Source: Elysia chlorotica
Lineage: Eukaryota > Mollusca > Gastropoda > Plakobranchidae
NCBI GenBank assembly: GCA_003991915.1
Contig: RQTK01000670.1
Coordinates: forward strand, 167,870 to 231,869
Reading direction: 5' to 3'
Length of the DNA: 64,000 nucleotides
This document shows, in pieces, positions 38,401 to 52,800 of the stretch (position 1 is the first letter of the stretch; each line of letters opens with the position of its first letter). Under the pieces are notes generated by a model that did not search any database, was not told the DNA's origin, and saw only the letters and a list, made by a program, of their open reading frames with translations. The position numbers and the translations under genes are program-made.

Positions 38401-40773
38401 TTCATTTCTAACTTTCACAGATTAATATCTTCAATCTTGATGAGTCTGACTCTGTGAAAGACATTGATCGTGCCATCCTTTATGCTTTGCTGAAAGGTGA
38501 TAATATCTTATTAAATTAATCATCTATTTGGGTTCTCCATTAAAAGAAATAGCAAAATTAAAATGTACTTATTGGACCTTAAGAATGTCTTTTCATTCTA
38601 ATTCATTAAAAGTAAATCATGAAAAACAACTACTGTTAAAACAATTTTAAATCTTCTATAACATATACTAACATATATATAGAATGGAAGATGTGAATAT
38701 ATATTATATAAAATAAAATTTGAAGCTGTTTTTTTACATGTGATATAGGAACTTCAATTAAAATCCAAACTTAATTGGATAGTTTGGCTTGAAAAATCAA
38801 AGAGAGATTTTCAACTATGCACTGCGCTTCAAAGCATGTGTAGCTGAGAACTGCACTTTTATATTAATTAAGAAAAACATCTGCTAGACATTGCTTAATT
38901 CAGGACAAAAATCTCCTACAGCCAACAAGTTCAACTGTAACTCCCAGCTTGCCCTGGCCTTAGCATGGAACCGCTGTGATATTGCGCGGCAGCAGATCTT
39001 CACAGCAGAGAACCGCACCCAGTGGAAGGTTTGTTTTACTCTTATAGTGCACAATATATCCCTCTTGTGCCCCACTTTTAGCATGGGTTTGTTAGGTTTG
39101 CTTACCTGACAACCTTACAGTCTAGCCTGATGATCACAGTACTGAAAGTGTTTCTGTCAAAATACTAGCTATTATCTAGCTCTGGAACTCATATTTTCAA
39201 TAGCCACAAAATGAGGACAAAATAAATTGCTGATCAAATTTCTGAGTTAAACGAGACACACCAACGAAACAGCTGCAAGAAAAGAAAAAAAAACTGTACT
39301 AAAAACAAGTTAACTTAAAGATAATAGTTACATTTTTCGTGCATGAGATACTTTTGGCAACGAGACAAGATGTTTCAAATATGACAGAAATATAATTTAC
39401 TTTATTCCATACAGTAACCTTTTTCATTATCACTCTGATTAGCAACTATCAGTTCTTTTAAATATTTTGAATCCCTAGACAATAACACCATATTTCTTTT
39501 TAATGTGGTTTGTTGTCATTTATTTTGAATGTGTTTCTCTCAGCTGAAAGACCTGTATGATGCTATGTTTACTGCATTGGTGCAAGACAGGGCAGACTTT
39601 GTGCAGCTATTTATGGACAGCGGTGTTGATCTAAAGAAGTTCCTAAATATCAAAACACTTTGGAACCTGTACTGCAATGTAAATATTTTTTTTTTAGAGT
39701 GGTTATTACCATATTGTAACTGTTGATATTCTATATAATAATGGTGCAATAATGAATAAATAGGGCCTACAATCTGGGATCTTTTATGAACTGAAGAAAC
39801 ATGTAACTCATGCTATATCTTTTTTATTTTTTGGACTTCTCGAAAATAACTTTATTTTTAAGATGAACAAATATGAGTTTATTACAAATAATTCAAAATT
39901 TATGTATCTTCTCTGTTTCTTTGGTTATTATTTTTTTTTTCAAAGTGTTGATTTAATATGCTGTTTTTTTTCAATAGGTTCAATATGCTTATCTTATAAA
40001 GTATATGTTCTTGATCTATTTAACCGTCAACTCATTGGAGTTGCAGAGATGTTGAATCAATAAAATTGGAATACAAAATTTTTGCAGATTTTAAAACTTC
40101 AGCCTTTTATCTTTTAAATTAATGTCTACACTCACCAGTAACACATTTGTGATGTGACTCCGCTGAGTTAAAATCATATGTTCTTGATCTTTTTAACCTT
40201 TAAATGTTTTTTTCTGTTTATATATCTAGTGTCTGGGTGTAGAAGACGATGGGGAAGCGTCCATACTAAGAAATATCATCACATATACTTCTGTAAGTTC
40301 TGTTCATTCATAATCTTTATAAGACGGTGCTACAGTTATAGCATAAGTGATTTATCATTGTAAAGAGGAAACTGAGATCTATGTAACTAAGCTTTAAAAT
40401 TAAAAATGTGCAAATACAATTTTTGCTTCATCTTAGAAAATTGTGTCCACTATGAAGCAGGAACAAGGGAAAAAAAGACTTTGTTTATCATCTCAAAAGT
40501 AACAAAAAATGACTCGTGCCAAAATCTTAGCACAGTGACAAAATGCTGTTTAGATCTCTTTTCATTAATATATTAATTCCTTTTGATTGTTTTTGTTTTT
40601 AATTCTACTTGTATTGGTACCTTTTAAATATTCTTTTTCTTCTAATATATTTTCTTCTTCTTGGTTTATCCTACCACATCACCCAAAATCTCAATCAGGT
40701 AGGTTTAAAAATCCTTTATAAGAAATTACAAGGCTATACAATTTTGTACCTCTGATAACTGTCTTTTCACCTG

Positions 40774-40822
<49 letters not shown>

Positions 40823-43800
40823 TATGTGCATGCACTTAATGTCTCTTTGAAATATTTAAAACTTTCAACACAGCCGCAGTATTTACGGGAAAAACATTTT
40901 TCGTTTACATGTTCAGCAATATTTAGCATTTTACAGTATATAATATTCATTAAAGTGCAATCATCTAAAGAAATCCAGCAAAAAATTAAAGTCGTGCAAT
41001 TTCTGACAAAACATATTTTAAAACAAGATTGTGACTCTCAGTGTTACAATTTAAAAATGTAAACTCACCCATGTAGAAATCAAAGGACTCATCTTTCAGC
41101 AGGTGGATGATTGCTTTGTTGATGCAATGCAAGAGACCTTCTTTGGGAAATTCTGTCCATTCTTCCAGCGGCTTCAGGCGCAAATATTCTCCCCATCCTT
41201 GCTGGTATTCGCCAATGAAAGGGATCAGGTGAAAAGACAGTTATCAGAGGTACAAAATTTATAGCCTTGTAATTTCTTATAAAGGATTTTTAAACCTACC
41301 TGATTGAGATTTTGGGTGATGTGGTAGGATAAACCAAGAAGAAGAAAATATATTAGAAGAAAAAGAATATTTAAAAGGTACCAATACAANNNNNNNNNNN
41401 NNNNNNNNNNNNNCTCTTTAGGTCCATGTATGAGTTCTTATCTCATGTTATCTAAAGTGTAAGATGTTATCATCTCCTCCTGTTCCCTTTTTTATTGCGC
41501 AATATGATCATATATTCTCTTAGATGCTTGCACTATTTTTTATCCAAACGTGTCTTTTTTTTAAATGCGATCTGTTTTTTGTGATTGTATGAAATAAACA
41601 CTGTGTGAACAGTGAGGATAATATTTTATTCAAACATATTTTTTTTTTTTTTTGTAGGAGATAAATTTTGTGTATAAGGTGAGGGGTGAGAGTAATATAT
41701 TTTTTTAACCTTTTTTTTTCAACCTTTTTTTCTCTTTTTTTTTGTAGGAGATAACATAGTGTGAGGCATGAGGATTATATGTAGGCCTAGCATTTAAACT
41801 TATTTTTATGCTGTTCTCTCTGTGGTGTAGGAGAAAAGTTCTATGTGAGGGAAGAGGAGGCCAGCATGGAATGGAAGGGTGACCGTGCTGTGATCCAGCC
41901 CTTGCTTGAAAGGATTCACTCCAAAAACAAGGACGGCTTTATGGGAGGTGGAGGACAGGCGCATGGTGAGTCTATGAAATATTAAAGCTAAAAAACTCTG
42001 AAACCAGTTTCAATGAGTTGAATCTCATAAATGTGTAGCAAAGTGACAAAAATTAGTATAGTTCAGACTTTACCACAAATTAATAAATAAATCTCAACAT
42101 ATTTAAGTTAGCTTAAAATATCTGGTAATAATTTTTATTTTCGAACGTGTAAACCTTATTATAACAATTAAAAAATACAAGCAAATACCTCACCATGGGA
42201 TTGGGCAAAAAGACCAAAGCCCAAATGTTACTGGATCCATGGTAACATAACAACAGCAATAGTAATGTTTTTTGCCCAAACCACAGTATTGAAATGCTCT
42301 TCGAACAAAAGTGGACCACAAGACCTTTTTTTTTGAGAGATTGCTATACAACCTCACAGTCAATTCTAAACAATTCTTTTACTTTCATGGCAACAGCATT
42401 ACTCCTAATGCCTTCCAAATTTAGTTTTGTTTTTAAGGTATTATAAAAAAAAACAACAACAAAAAAAAAAAACACTTAAATTTTGCAGAGTTGATAACAA
42501 GACCTTTTCTTGAGAGATTGCTATACAACATCACAGTCACAGTCAATTCTATACAATCCTTTCATTTTTTAGACACTTTAAAGCACAATCTTTTCTTTGA
42601 GCTTACAGTTTTCACTAAAGATAATGCAATTTTCTCCTTTAAATTGTACGCACAATTGAAAAAACAAATATAAACAAGTTCAATTTGAAGAACATTTATC
42701 TGTGTTTGTTTTTCCTTTCATTTTGTATTTTTTTTTTACAATAACTGCCTATGTTTTACTATATTTTCATATGTTACATTTATTTAAAACATGTTATGTT
42801 ATATGATGATGCATTCGACAGTAAGTGATAAATCTCAGACAACAAGTGTTGGCTATACCAGCCAAGATGGAAGCCTGCGCTATAGTGGTAAAACTTTTTA
42901 TATGTTGGGGTTTCATTTGATTATTTTAATCACTTTTTGAAGCAAATGCTTTGTTGTAATTCCTTGCTTCTTTTCACATTGGTAAACCTTTTTTTTTTTG
43001 TTTCTTTTAGTTTTCTTTACATGTTTTGAGCAACATTGGACAAAAACATGATAGATCTTTAAATAAATCTTAAATCTCAGCAAACTGCCAAAAAAGATCC
43101 AACCAACTAGCATTCTTCTATATATACATGTATATTCACTATTTAATCCGTGACATAAAAATGTGATTATTTATTATTTTCTAAGATTTATCTCTTTAAA
43201 AAAGTAGGAGGAGGAGTTGATTAGAGAAGAGTAAATAGTATTCTTATTCGAAAACTAACTTATAGAGCATATTTTAACACATCGTTGCCTGATTTTATGT
43301 TCACGGCATTATTTATTTTTGGAAAATAAACAATTAACTTTTTTCATCTGCCAAAAGTCTTTTCTTATACAATTTGAACATTTTAATTCTTGGATACCCA
43401 TAGTATTTCCTGTTATTGCTTTAATGCCTTGTTTTTTAAAAAACAAATATTGTTATTATTAAAAATTCAAGCTAACATTCTTTGCTGCTATCTTTGAAAT
43501 GCTTGTCTTTAAGTGTTGTAAATTGTCTGCATAATTTTTCTGCATGGCCTCAACCTGCAGGTAACTCAAAACAGTCTCCTGGACAAACACCAAGATTAGA
43601 ATCTGATGGTTTGTCTTTTTCAAAATCATTTGTGGCTCACATAAACAAATATGCACAAACCTTATAAAGTTTGAATGGATGCGTAATGCTCTGGAACATG
43701 ATGCTATTTTAGTGGACACTTTCTGTACTGTTTGATCTCGCATGCATTTTTTTTTAATTGCCAAAAAAAAAAAAAAAGAATCATTTAATTTGGAAAAGTG

Positions 43801-46800
43801 CTTGAATGCGTTTGTTTTTGGTCATTAACAAAGTTTTCCTATTTGAATTGACTTTAATATTTATATCTTCGATTTTTTTCCACTCATCACTCACCGCTTA
43901 TGGTTTTCATGTCCATTAAGACATGAAATAAAAGAAAATGTGGCTGTTCCACCTGCATCCACATTCTATAGCCATCAGTAAAACTGGGTTTTAAAAGTGA
44001 TGTGCAAAACTTCACTTTCTTTTACTGCAAAAGCAAAGTAAATTTTAATTTTATAAGATTTCAAAGATGGTTGATAATAAATGATCAATGTTTAGTTTTT
44101 ACAAATAGTATAGCTTATATGCAATGGTTTATTTTTTTATCAATCAGAACTGTTCCTGATGTTAATTGAATTTTCGCAAAAAGTTCTCTTCAATGATTTT
44201 TCATTTAAGTGTTGTAAAAATCTAGATGATCTCATTTTACATGCGTTTTTAGTTGAGGGAAAAGGCCTCTTTCTTATTTTTGTTGTTGTTGCAATAATAT
44301 AAGCAGCAACGCATTGTCAAAGATAAAGGGAGTTAGAGCCAAACCAATGATGTTTTTGTACTGATTCTGTCTTTATCTGTTACTCTGTGATGTTTTTTTT
44401 TAAATTATTCCAAAAATGTTTATGCTTGAACCACAAAGCTTTCCTTTCCAGAACTGGAGATTTTGGTAGGTTGCATATATTGGATACAGTTCTAAAAGAA
44501 AAGAGTGCACTATCAAATAATTCAGTTTTGAAATTGAATGAATATCATCAGCAAGTTTGAAATTGAATAGTTCAGTAAATGGCAACCATTCATGCTATAT
44601 TTTCCCCAAGGTGTACACTCGCGTAGCTCGAGAGTGAAGCAGCGCCTCAAGATGAAAGAAACTTATGACTTTGAGAGACCAGAGCGAGATCTCTTCATCT
44701 TTGCTGTTCTTTTCAACCGCAGGCGGTTGGCTAATTTATTCCTCCATCAGGGATCGGATCACCTTGGTAAGTGGGCAAAATCGAGTTTATTGTGAGGTAA
44801 CAAAATTAGAAAATTTATTAGTTTCAGTTCTGCCCCCGTTTACTCTCTAAGAGAAGTAGGGGCCATCATGACTGTTGGAAACTGTCTCGACAACTTTTTA
44901 AGATTATGAAGTACATACATGATGCAACCAATCTTGATGCGAGTTATTATGTAAAGATAATTATTTTTATATATATTGTTCAAGCTTTAATCTTAAAATC
45001 GAGATTAAAAATATATCTGGGTGTGATATTTGATAATGTCAACCCTTTTAGGGCTTATGCAAAAGAAATGAAACAATAATGAGCATTTTTTTTACTTGAA
45101 AAAAGAGCAAAGTGTTATATTTTCATGGAAACTTATTTCTCAGGCATGTCCTTATTTGGATCGTCTTTGCTGAAGGCTCTGGCAGATAAGGCTGACATGG
45201 ATGAGGAGGACAGTGTCAGTCTAGACCTAATGCAACACTCATTGTAAGTGTGTCATTATGTAAATTAGCTGTAACTGTGAAGACAGTGTTAGTCTGTACT
45301 TTATGTGGACTGATCTTATGTGTATTATTATGTCAAAGTAGTTATTATGAAGACAGTGTCAGTCTGTACCTCTATAGAGCACTTATCATATGCGTGTCAT
45401 TCTATCAAGTAGAAGTAATTGTGAAGCAGATGTCAAGTGGTTAGGCCCATCAACTTGAATCAAAATTAATGTAATCTCATCTAACCTAGATATCTCAAAG
45501 AACGCAATATGGAGACAGCAGCTGTGTCTGTACAGCCAGTTATGAGGCATCAGTTGAATCTTCTGCTCAAAAGCATTATGCTTTTAAATCTCAATAGATT
45601 TTAGCTGCAGATTGACGTATCAAGATCCTTGAGTTAATTGTAATATCACCAATGTTTCAATATGTTTTGGGCACTAAAAATTTAAAATTTGCATTTACCT
45701 TTCATTCCTAAGCTCAAATTGATATGCTTCATGTAAAAAAAAAATTATATTCAATTTTAGGATCTTTATAATTGAACTGCGTTGAATGTCTGAAATATTG
45801 AACACAATCTTGCTACACTCCTTGTCCTTCTGCACTCTTGCCCTTTGAGTCAAAACTATGTTCCCCTACCCTTACAATTTATAGTACCAATTTGGTTATC
45901 AGCTCAGTAAACCTTATCAGTTGGGACTAATAGATTTTCTTGAAGAAAAAGTGAACATTGTTTTTTGTTTTTTTCTCATATAGCTTTCAACTTCATAAAT
46001 TCATGCCATCTGTAAACTTCACCCAAACAGTCATCTATTTTGAATGTCACCAAATTCAATTGCTGCCTGTTTCAATTCATATCTATTTGATGTAACTTAA
46101 ATCTTCTGATGATAACAAAATCCACTTTAAGACACTCTCCACGTTGTTTCTGGAGGGAGGAACTAGTGCAAGTGGTAGAGCTTTAGTCTCTTAATAGGGA
46201 GGTTCCCAAAGTCCAAAATGTATTTGTCCGATTTCGTGCCCTACTGATTTGGTTTTTGTCAGTGTAATGTGATCGGCTGTGACAGTAGTCCAGGTCTCCC
46301 GATCCTGTCTCGTGAGTTAGACGTTTGTATTGTGGCCCGTCCACAATGTAGACAGTGCCTATATAGTGCTGACATTGGACGCTAAAGAACTAACCAACAA
46401 ATATTGTTCCTGCTATTTCCAGATCTATGGAGCTGGTTGCCAAAGCTGTGTTGGACGAGTGCTATACCAGGAGCCGGCAAGACGCACACCTGTTGCTGAC
46501 ACGTCAGATCAGCCAGCTTGGCAACATGTCCTGTCTGCTGCACGTGGACAGGCAGCACCTCATGGAGTTTGCCGAGCACTCAGCATGTCAGACCAAACTC
46601 TCCTCCATCTGGAAGGGGAGCCTCTCGTTACACACCTCGGAGTTTAAGGTGAGGATGAAAAAAAACAGAACTTTACGGTTAAGACTTAATAATTTAGAGC
46701 AGATGGTTGGAAACCAATTGGGAATGTAAAATGTAGATATCATCATGGTACTAGAATAATGGCAAAAGTGTGGCTGAAATGTAAGTAACATACAATTGTA

Positions 46801-49800
46801 GAGGTATTTAAAATGCGCTTATAGGTTTTTGCTTTATCTTTACTAGAAATGTGTGTCCATTTTTATAGCAGAAATAAGGAAATAAAAAAGTTTTTTATTG
46901 ATTATCCCTGAAGTTGCAAAAATGTTATTCTTAATAGATATTAAATGTGCTGATGCTGAAAAACCCAAAGATCAACAAAAGTAAGTGAGTGATAGAAAGA
47001 AAAGTTCATATATGGTTTAGATAAGTAATTTACTTCATCCAAATTTAAACACTTTTCAGAGCAGATGAGTTTAAAAAAAAATGTTTTAGGCCTAATTAAG
47101 ATTGATATTGTAAATTTAGTATGTTAATTATAGATTGAAATAAACACTTGCATGACAAAAATAATCTCTATAAACATCAGAGTTAATGCCAAATCATTTT
47201 TAATTTGTATCAACTGTTATGGACTACTAAAATTATTTAGAAAAATCTTGTTTTTTATATTTTTCTTTCTAGGTTTTCCTGACCCTGGCTTTACCTTTCC
47301 TAATCATCTTCATGAAATTTGATAAGGGAAAATCCCGCATTGGTTACGCTCCAGAGGAAAGTACAAGCCAGGAGGATTCCCAGCTAGGGCTGCAGCAAAT
47401 TGATAATGGAAGTCAGTGTCTCGTATAAATTTATTAACTTAAATACAACCGTTCCAAGCAAAATTGTCTTTCTGTCTGCAAGTTTATCTATCTGTCTTCT
47501 ATAGATGAGAAAGAAAGAAGCTCCGGCTTTCCAGCTTAGTTTATATTTCTCCATTTGTTAGACTCATCAAGTTTAACCTACTCCTTATAAACTTCTTCCT
47601 ATTAAATAGGTATCTCTGGTTTATAAATAATATTTTTAAAAAATTGCAGGAAGTAAAATAAAGACATAACAAAATGAAATACACAGAATGTCAGTTGTAC
47701 GTTCAGTTTGCATTAATACTCCTCAGTTGTCTGTAAAGAACACTTTTGGATCTATAACCTACAGTCTAAAGCACAGAAAAATGTTTATGTATATGTCCAC
47801 ATTGATTTTATATTTCATGATTATGTGTTTTAACAATTGACATCCAGATGTTCAGGTTGAAGAGAAATTGGACACCGCAACTCCAAGGTTCACCCAGTCA
47901 CAGAATATGCCCAAGGACAAGACAAAACGTACCCAGTTTAGAGAAGTTCGTATCATGAACTGCAACAATCGAGGAGGACTTAACCCATTGAGAGCTTTCT
48001 ACACCTTCTACAAGGCTCCTGTGAGCAAGTTCATGGCCAACATTGTAAGATTTAGAAAATTATTTTGTGTGATACACTTCTTTGCTTTATTTTCAACACA
48101 ATAATCATGATCCTATAAATCTATAATATATAAATGAAGTACATACTAAAAGTCCACATTTGCCATTGATCCTTTCAATCTCTATGAAGCCATTATGCGC
48201 GGCGCGCCAGTTGACTGCCTGGCTGTTAAAGAAGTACTGGTTCTGCTCGCCGCTACTTCACTGATGAAGTCCACCAAGACCTATTTTTAAAGTTAAAAGA
48301 AGGGAATACATAATTATATTTTCCATTTTTCTTTCATATAATTTTGATGATCTCAAAACTAGGGTGGGTAAAACTCACGTTGACTTAAACTATGGTTTAT
48401 TTTTTAATTATTAAAAAAAAAAATCATATTTCCTACAGTGTGTGGTTTATTCATTACAGTTTACCTTTCAAATTTCATTCACTCTTCTTTTAATGTAAAA
48501 TTATAAAAGTTCCCTACAATCTATGTCTTTGGTCTTATTTGAGCATGTCCTCTTTTATCCCAATGAACTACCATATCTTGCATACAACACCGTAGATGAG
48601 TTTTTATTAGGATACTAGATAATTATGTAAAGGTACAATATAATGCACCTGAAAAACTTCAGAATCAGCCAAGTGAATCTGATTGTCTCCACAGATTTCA
48701 TACCTGATATTTCTAGGCATGTTCAGCTACTTTCTCTTGACCAATATAAGGCCAGTGTCGGAAGACAACTCTCCCTCGGCTCCCGAGATCATGGTGTGGA
48801 TCTGGTTTCTCACATTAATCACAGAGGAGATCAGACAGGTAGGTGTAAACTTGTATTTTTTACTTTGTTGGCGCTGCAAATGTAGATGAATTTAATTGAG
48901 CACTGCCTTTGCTGTAGGTGTTGATAGACCGTAAAAATTCAATGTGTGGTTGATTTTAACTGTAAATTTGAATGTTTGCATGAATCCAAATTTGTTTATC
49001 ATGAAAACCTATAAAAGTTAGGCATAAAAAGAAAGAAAATAACTTATTTTGGTCAGATTATTTTTTATATAATTATTAAGTTAGTTGTTGTTGTTTTTAA
49101 TCCAGTTGCCTCTGAGCTTTCGCTCTTTTGCCTAAGGTCATAAAGAAGAAGGCAGCAGTTCTTTGTAGCAGCGTTGAGGTTGAATATAAAGTTTTATGGA
49201 GGTCGGGTCTTGAAGGAAGAAATTGCTGTCTGAGTTGGTTGAGACTGGAGCATTTGAAAAGTGTGTGCTCTACAGTTTCCAAATAATCATCACACAGTTG
49301 TGCATTCTCAGGCAGAAAATAGCTCATTTTTCTGTAGCTTCCAAAGATTGTAGGGCCAATTTTGAATCTGGGAAAAGGACTGTATGCATTGCCACAGTAT
49401 ATTTTTCTGAAAAGTTTCCAAAATGTCACGGCGTAGCATTTCCCCCATAATCGGGCGCTCCGTGCAGGATACTTTTGCACTGTGCATGTCGGCCAATGCA
49501 ACGTCAGAAGTTGATAACAAAACGAAACATTTGTCAGAACTGCATTTCTACACTCACTTTAATTGCCTGCTTGTGATCTTTATGATGTTAAAAGTTTTTG
49601 TTTTTATCATAATTGATGTGAGTTTTATGAAAAAGTAAGGTTACTTTAATTAATTTACAGATTTCAACCTTAATATTTGTAAAAGAATACCCAGAGATTT
49701 AAAAAAATTGTCTTCCATTTTAATCTATTGATAATCTTCTTTCATATTATGTAAAATCAATTCGTTATTGTATACAGTTTAGTGTAAATGCTGTGTTTAA

Positions 49801-52800
49801 TTGTGCCTTTATTCTAAATTCAGATTTACTCAGCATAGAACACTGGCTTAAAAGCAAACGAGATTTGCGTAAATGAACTATGACGCATCTGTGTCAATAT
49901 TTGAGTGATCTTGTTGCACTCCAGTCTCATTGTTGGAGAGATAAGGCGATCAAAGTCTTTCTCAATAGCGACTACAAGTTTCTCTGTAAAATGTATGGAC
50001 TGTCAGGCCCTTAGGGCACTTCTAAAAGTTCTAGATTTGTTTATGTTTGCAAAGTGTTTGATAAGCTTCTCTGATTGGTTTTCCTTAGTTTTACAATCTG
50101 ACATGGGTTTTGAATTTATTTTCTGTTTGTTTCCAGGCAGATTTACTAAGATGGTCCAAGGTTTTCTGACATCTTTCTGCAAATCCAAATTTGCACATGT
50201 TTGATAGCAACTTTCTCTCGATGCTGATGCTATCACTAGTTTAGCTCTTCTAGTCGCCCTATTGTAGGCAGTTTTGTTAGTCCATGTGGGTTCCAACTGT
50301 ACTTTATTGCGTTCTTGTTGTTGTTTTGAAACAACTTCACTTAAGGGTTTAATTTGTTTATATTGCTTCTCGGTAGGTGTTGTTTTGAGGCATCAAGTAT
50401 AATGGGATGAGAACTTTCGTGCATCATTGTTCACATTTTTCATTTCCTTCATTGATTTTGCTGAAAAGTTGTTCTGTTGCCACCCTAAAGTCTCTCCGAT
50501 TAGCCTTTTGAAAGTTCCATCTTGCTCTTCTCTGATGGCGGGCCCTTTCATGTCTTGTTTGTATTGTTCTCTTTGTGAATGTGGACTCTCAAAGAACTGT
50601 TCCACTTTGTTGGTGTGTTGGAAGAAATGATTACTATTCACAAGCAAAATCGTTAAGAAATCTCCATCATATAATTTTATAGTAAATACTTTTCTGGCTA
50701 AGCACTCTTTTCATAACTGAAATTGTCACACTGTTTACCATTACTCACTTGCCTGTGGTGTTATTGTTTGACAAGTTTACCATCTACATCTAAAACAGAC
50801 GTCATGATTAAGTTAGATAACTGATTGTGAAATCACATTACCTATGGAAGAATATTTCTCTAATTTTTCATTCTTCAGATAATGATTCGAGACCAGCGGT
50901 CTTTGAAGTACAAAATCCGCAACTGGTGGAGCAACTTTTGGAACCAGTTTGACCTGATGATGTACTGCTGTATGGTGGCGTCCATCGTACTGAGGTACTG
51001 GATGGAGGAGTCTGGTTTTGTGTACGTGCGCTGCGTCTACTCAATCACGCTTGCCATGACATACCTGAGGTTCATGCAGTTTTTCTTTGCTGAAAAGAAC
51101 ATGGGACCAAAAGTCATTATGATTCGTAGAATGGTAAGGTGTTTTTGCTTTCTTTTGTCTTTTTAGTTACACTCTTTTTTTTGTCTTATGTACTTTTTTC
51201 TATGGTAGAAAATCTTTGTTAGTACACATCGTGGAATTTCATGACTTTCTTTGATGTTTATAGTAAGTTGTGAAAATCTGTGACACGAAAAAGATTATCT
51301 TGTATTCTGAGATCAGGATACCTATCAGATAAAAGCAGGATTCATTGATCAGGTTGGATCTATTCAAGATTTTATTTTTTTCTGTTACGGATTACTTGGT
51401 ACAAAATTTAGATGTGTTAGAGCCTGTTTAGCGATCCAAAAAAGTCAATATTTGAAAAACACAGCATTTTACTTGATTGAAGAGTTGACCATCCCTTTGG
51501 CCTCCACAGTTGACAGATCTGATGTTTTTCTTCCTCATCCTGGTGGTTTTTGTGCTGAGCTTTGGAGTGGCTTACCACATAAACCTGTTCCCAAACTCAC
51601 CAGTCTCATGGTCTATCCTGAAAAATGTTCTCTACTATCCATATTTCCAAATTTATGGAGAGCTTTTCCTAGAGGATCTTGAGAGTAAGTTTTTAAGGGT
51701 GTATTTTGATTTTGTGCTATTCTGTAACCAAGCAAAATTTACCACATGGACTGATGGAGAAATATTTCATCTTGTACCCTTTAAAAAAATAATGTTGTTT
51801 ATACACTTAGATCTATTTCCATATATTTTCTGTAACTAGTATACACTTCCTCAAATTTTTTGAAATCTACTTTCAACACTGAATGTTCTCAATCACAATG
51901 GATTTATTAATGCGTAATATAACCACATGTAAAAAGTAGGCTTATGATAAATGAATCTTGTGAAGTTCAAGTACAATCTAGAATTGAATAACATAGAAGC
52001 ATGCGTGAAATGTTTTCTTCAAATTATGTTTTAAAATAAGTTTATTATTGTTGTAGTACCTAGGCTAAGTTTTATACTTGATACTTTATAATTTTGTTAT
52101 ACCATACAGTAGTGTCTCTCAGTAAATCGACCAAGTTCTGTAATTTTCGTTTTAAATTTTTAAATATTTGGATAGTTTGATATTCCCATGAAATATGTAA
52201 GAGTTGGAAGGTGTAATTTTTTTCTTTTGCTTTTCAGAGGGTGGAGAGGGAGACTGCACCACAAACATAACCATCTGGCAGAGCGACCCCTCCAAACGCT
52301 GCCCAGAAGAGAACGCTATAGTCCCCATCATGCTGGCTCTGTACATGGTTCTTACTAACATCCTACTGGTCAATCTCCTCATTGCTATGTTCAGGTGTGA
52401 CAATTATTGCAGACAGCAGCTTAGTTAAAGACTACTGTTTATTTGTAAATATTTATTTTGTTTATATTGGCTCGTTAAAGTTGCGTCACATTGCTAATAT
52501 AATGGCCTATTTCAAAATCAATAGTTTTTAGAAATATGAAAGAAACTGTTTAATATTCTCTGTTGATTTTTTTTTATTTCGTTGACTTTCAAATTGAAGT
52601 TTTACAAATTTAACCCAGCCAATTTTTATTGTAATAGAACAGTTAAATGGGATATTATGCAAAGATTCTTACGGTAGTTCAGTTTAATTTTTATTATATG
52701 TGAAAGATGGACCATTATGTTCGCAACCTGTCAATTTCTTTGTGTTCAGATGATGCAATAAACAACCTTGATAAATTTGATGACTAAATTACATTGATCC

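Noticed and set aside
41103-41228. Plus-strand exon reading VDDCFVDAMQETFFGKF inside the inverted segment
   Set aside because: It has usable AG and GT borders, but its 0/0 phase cannot join exon 15 and its sequence does not resemble TRPM; the minus-strand reading fits both.
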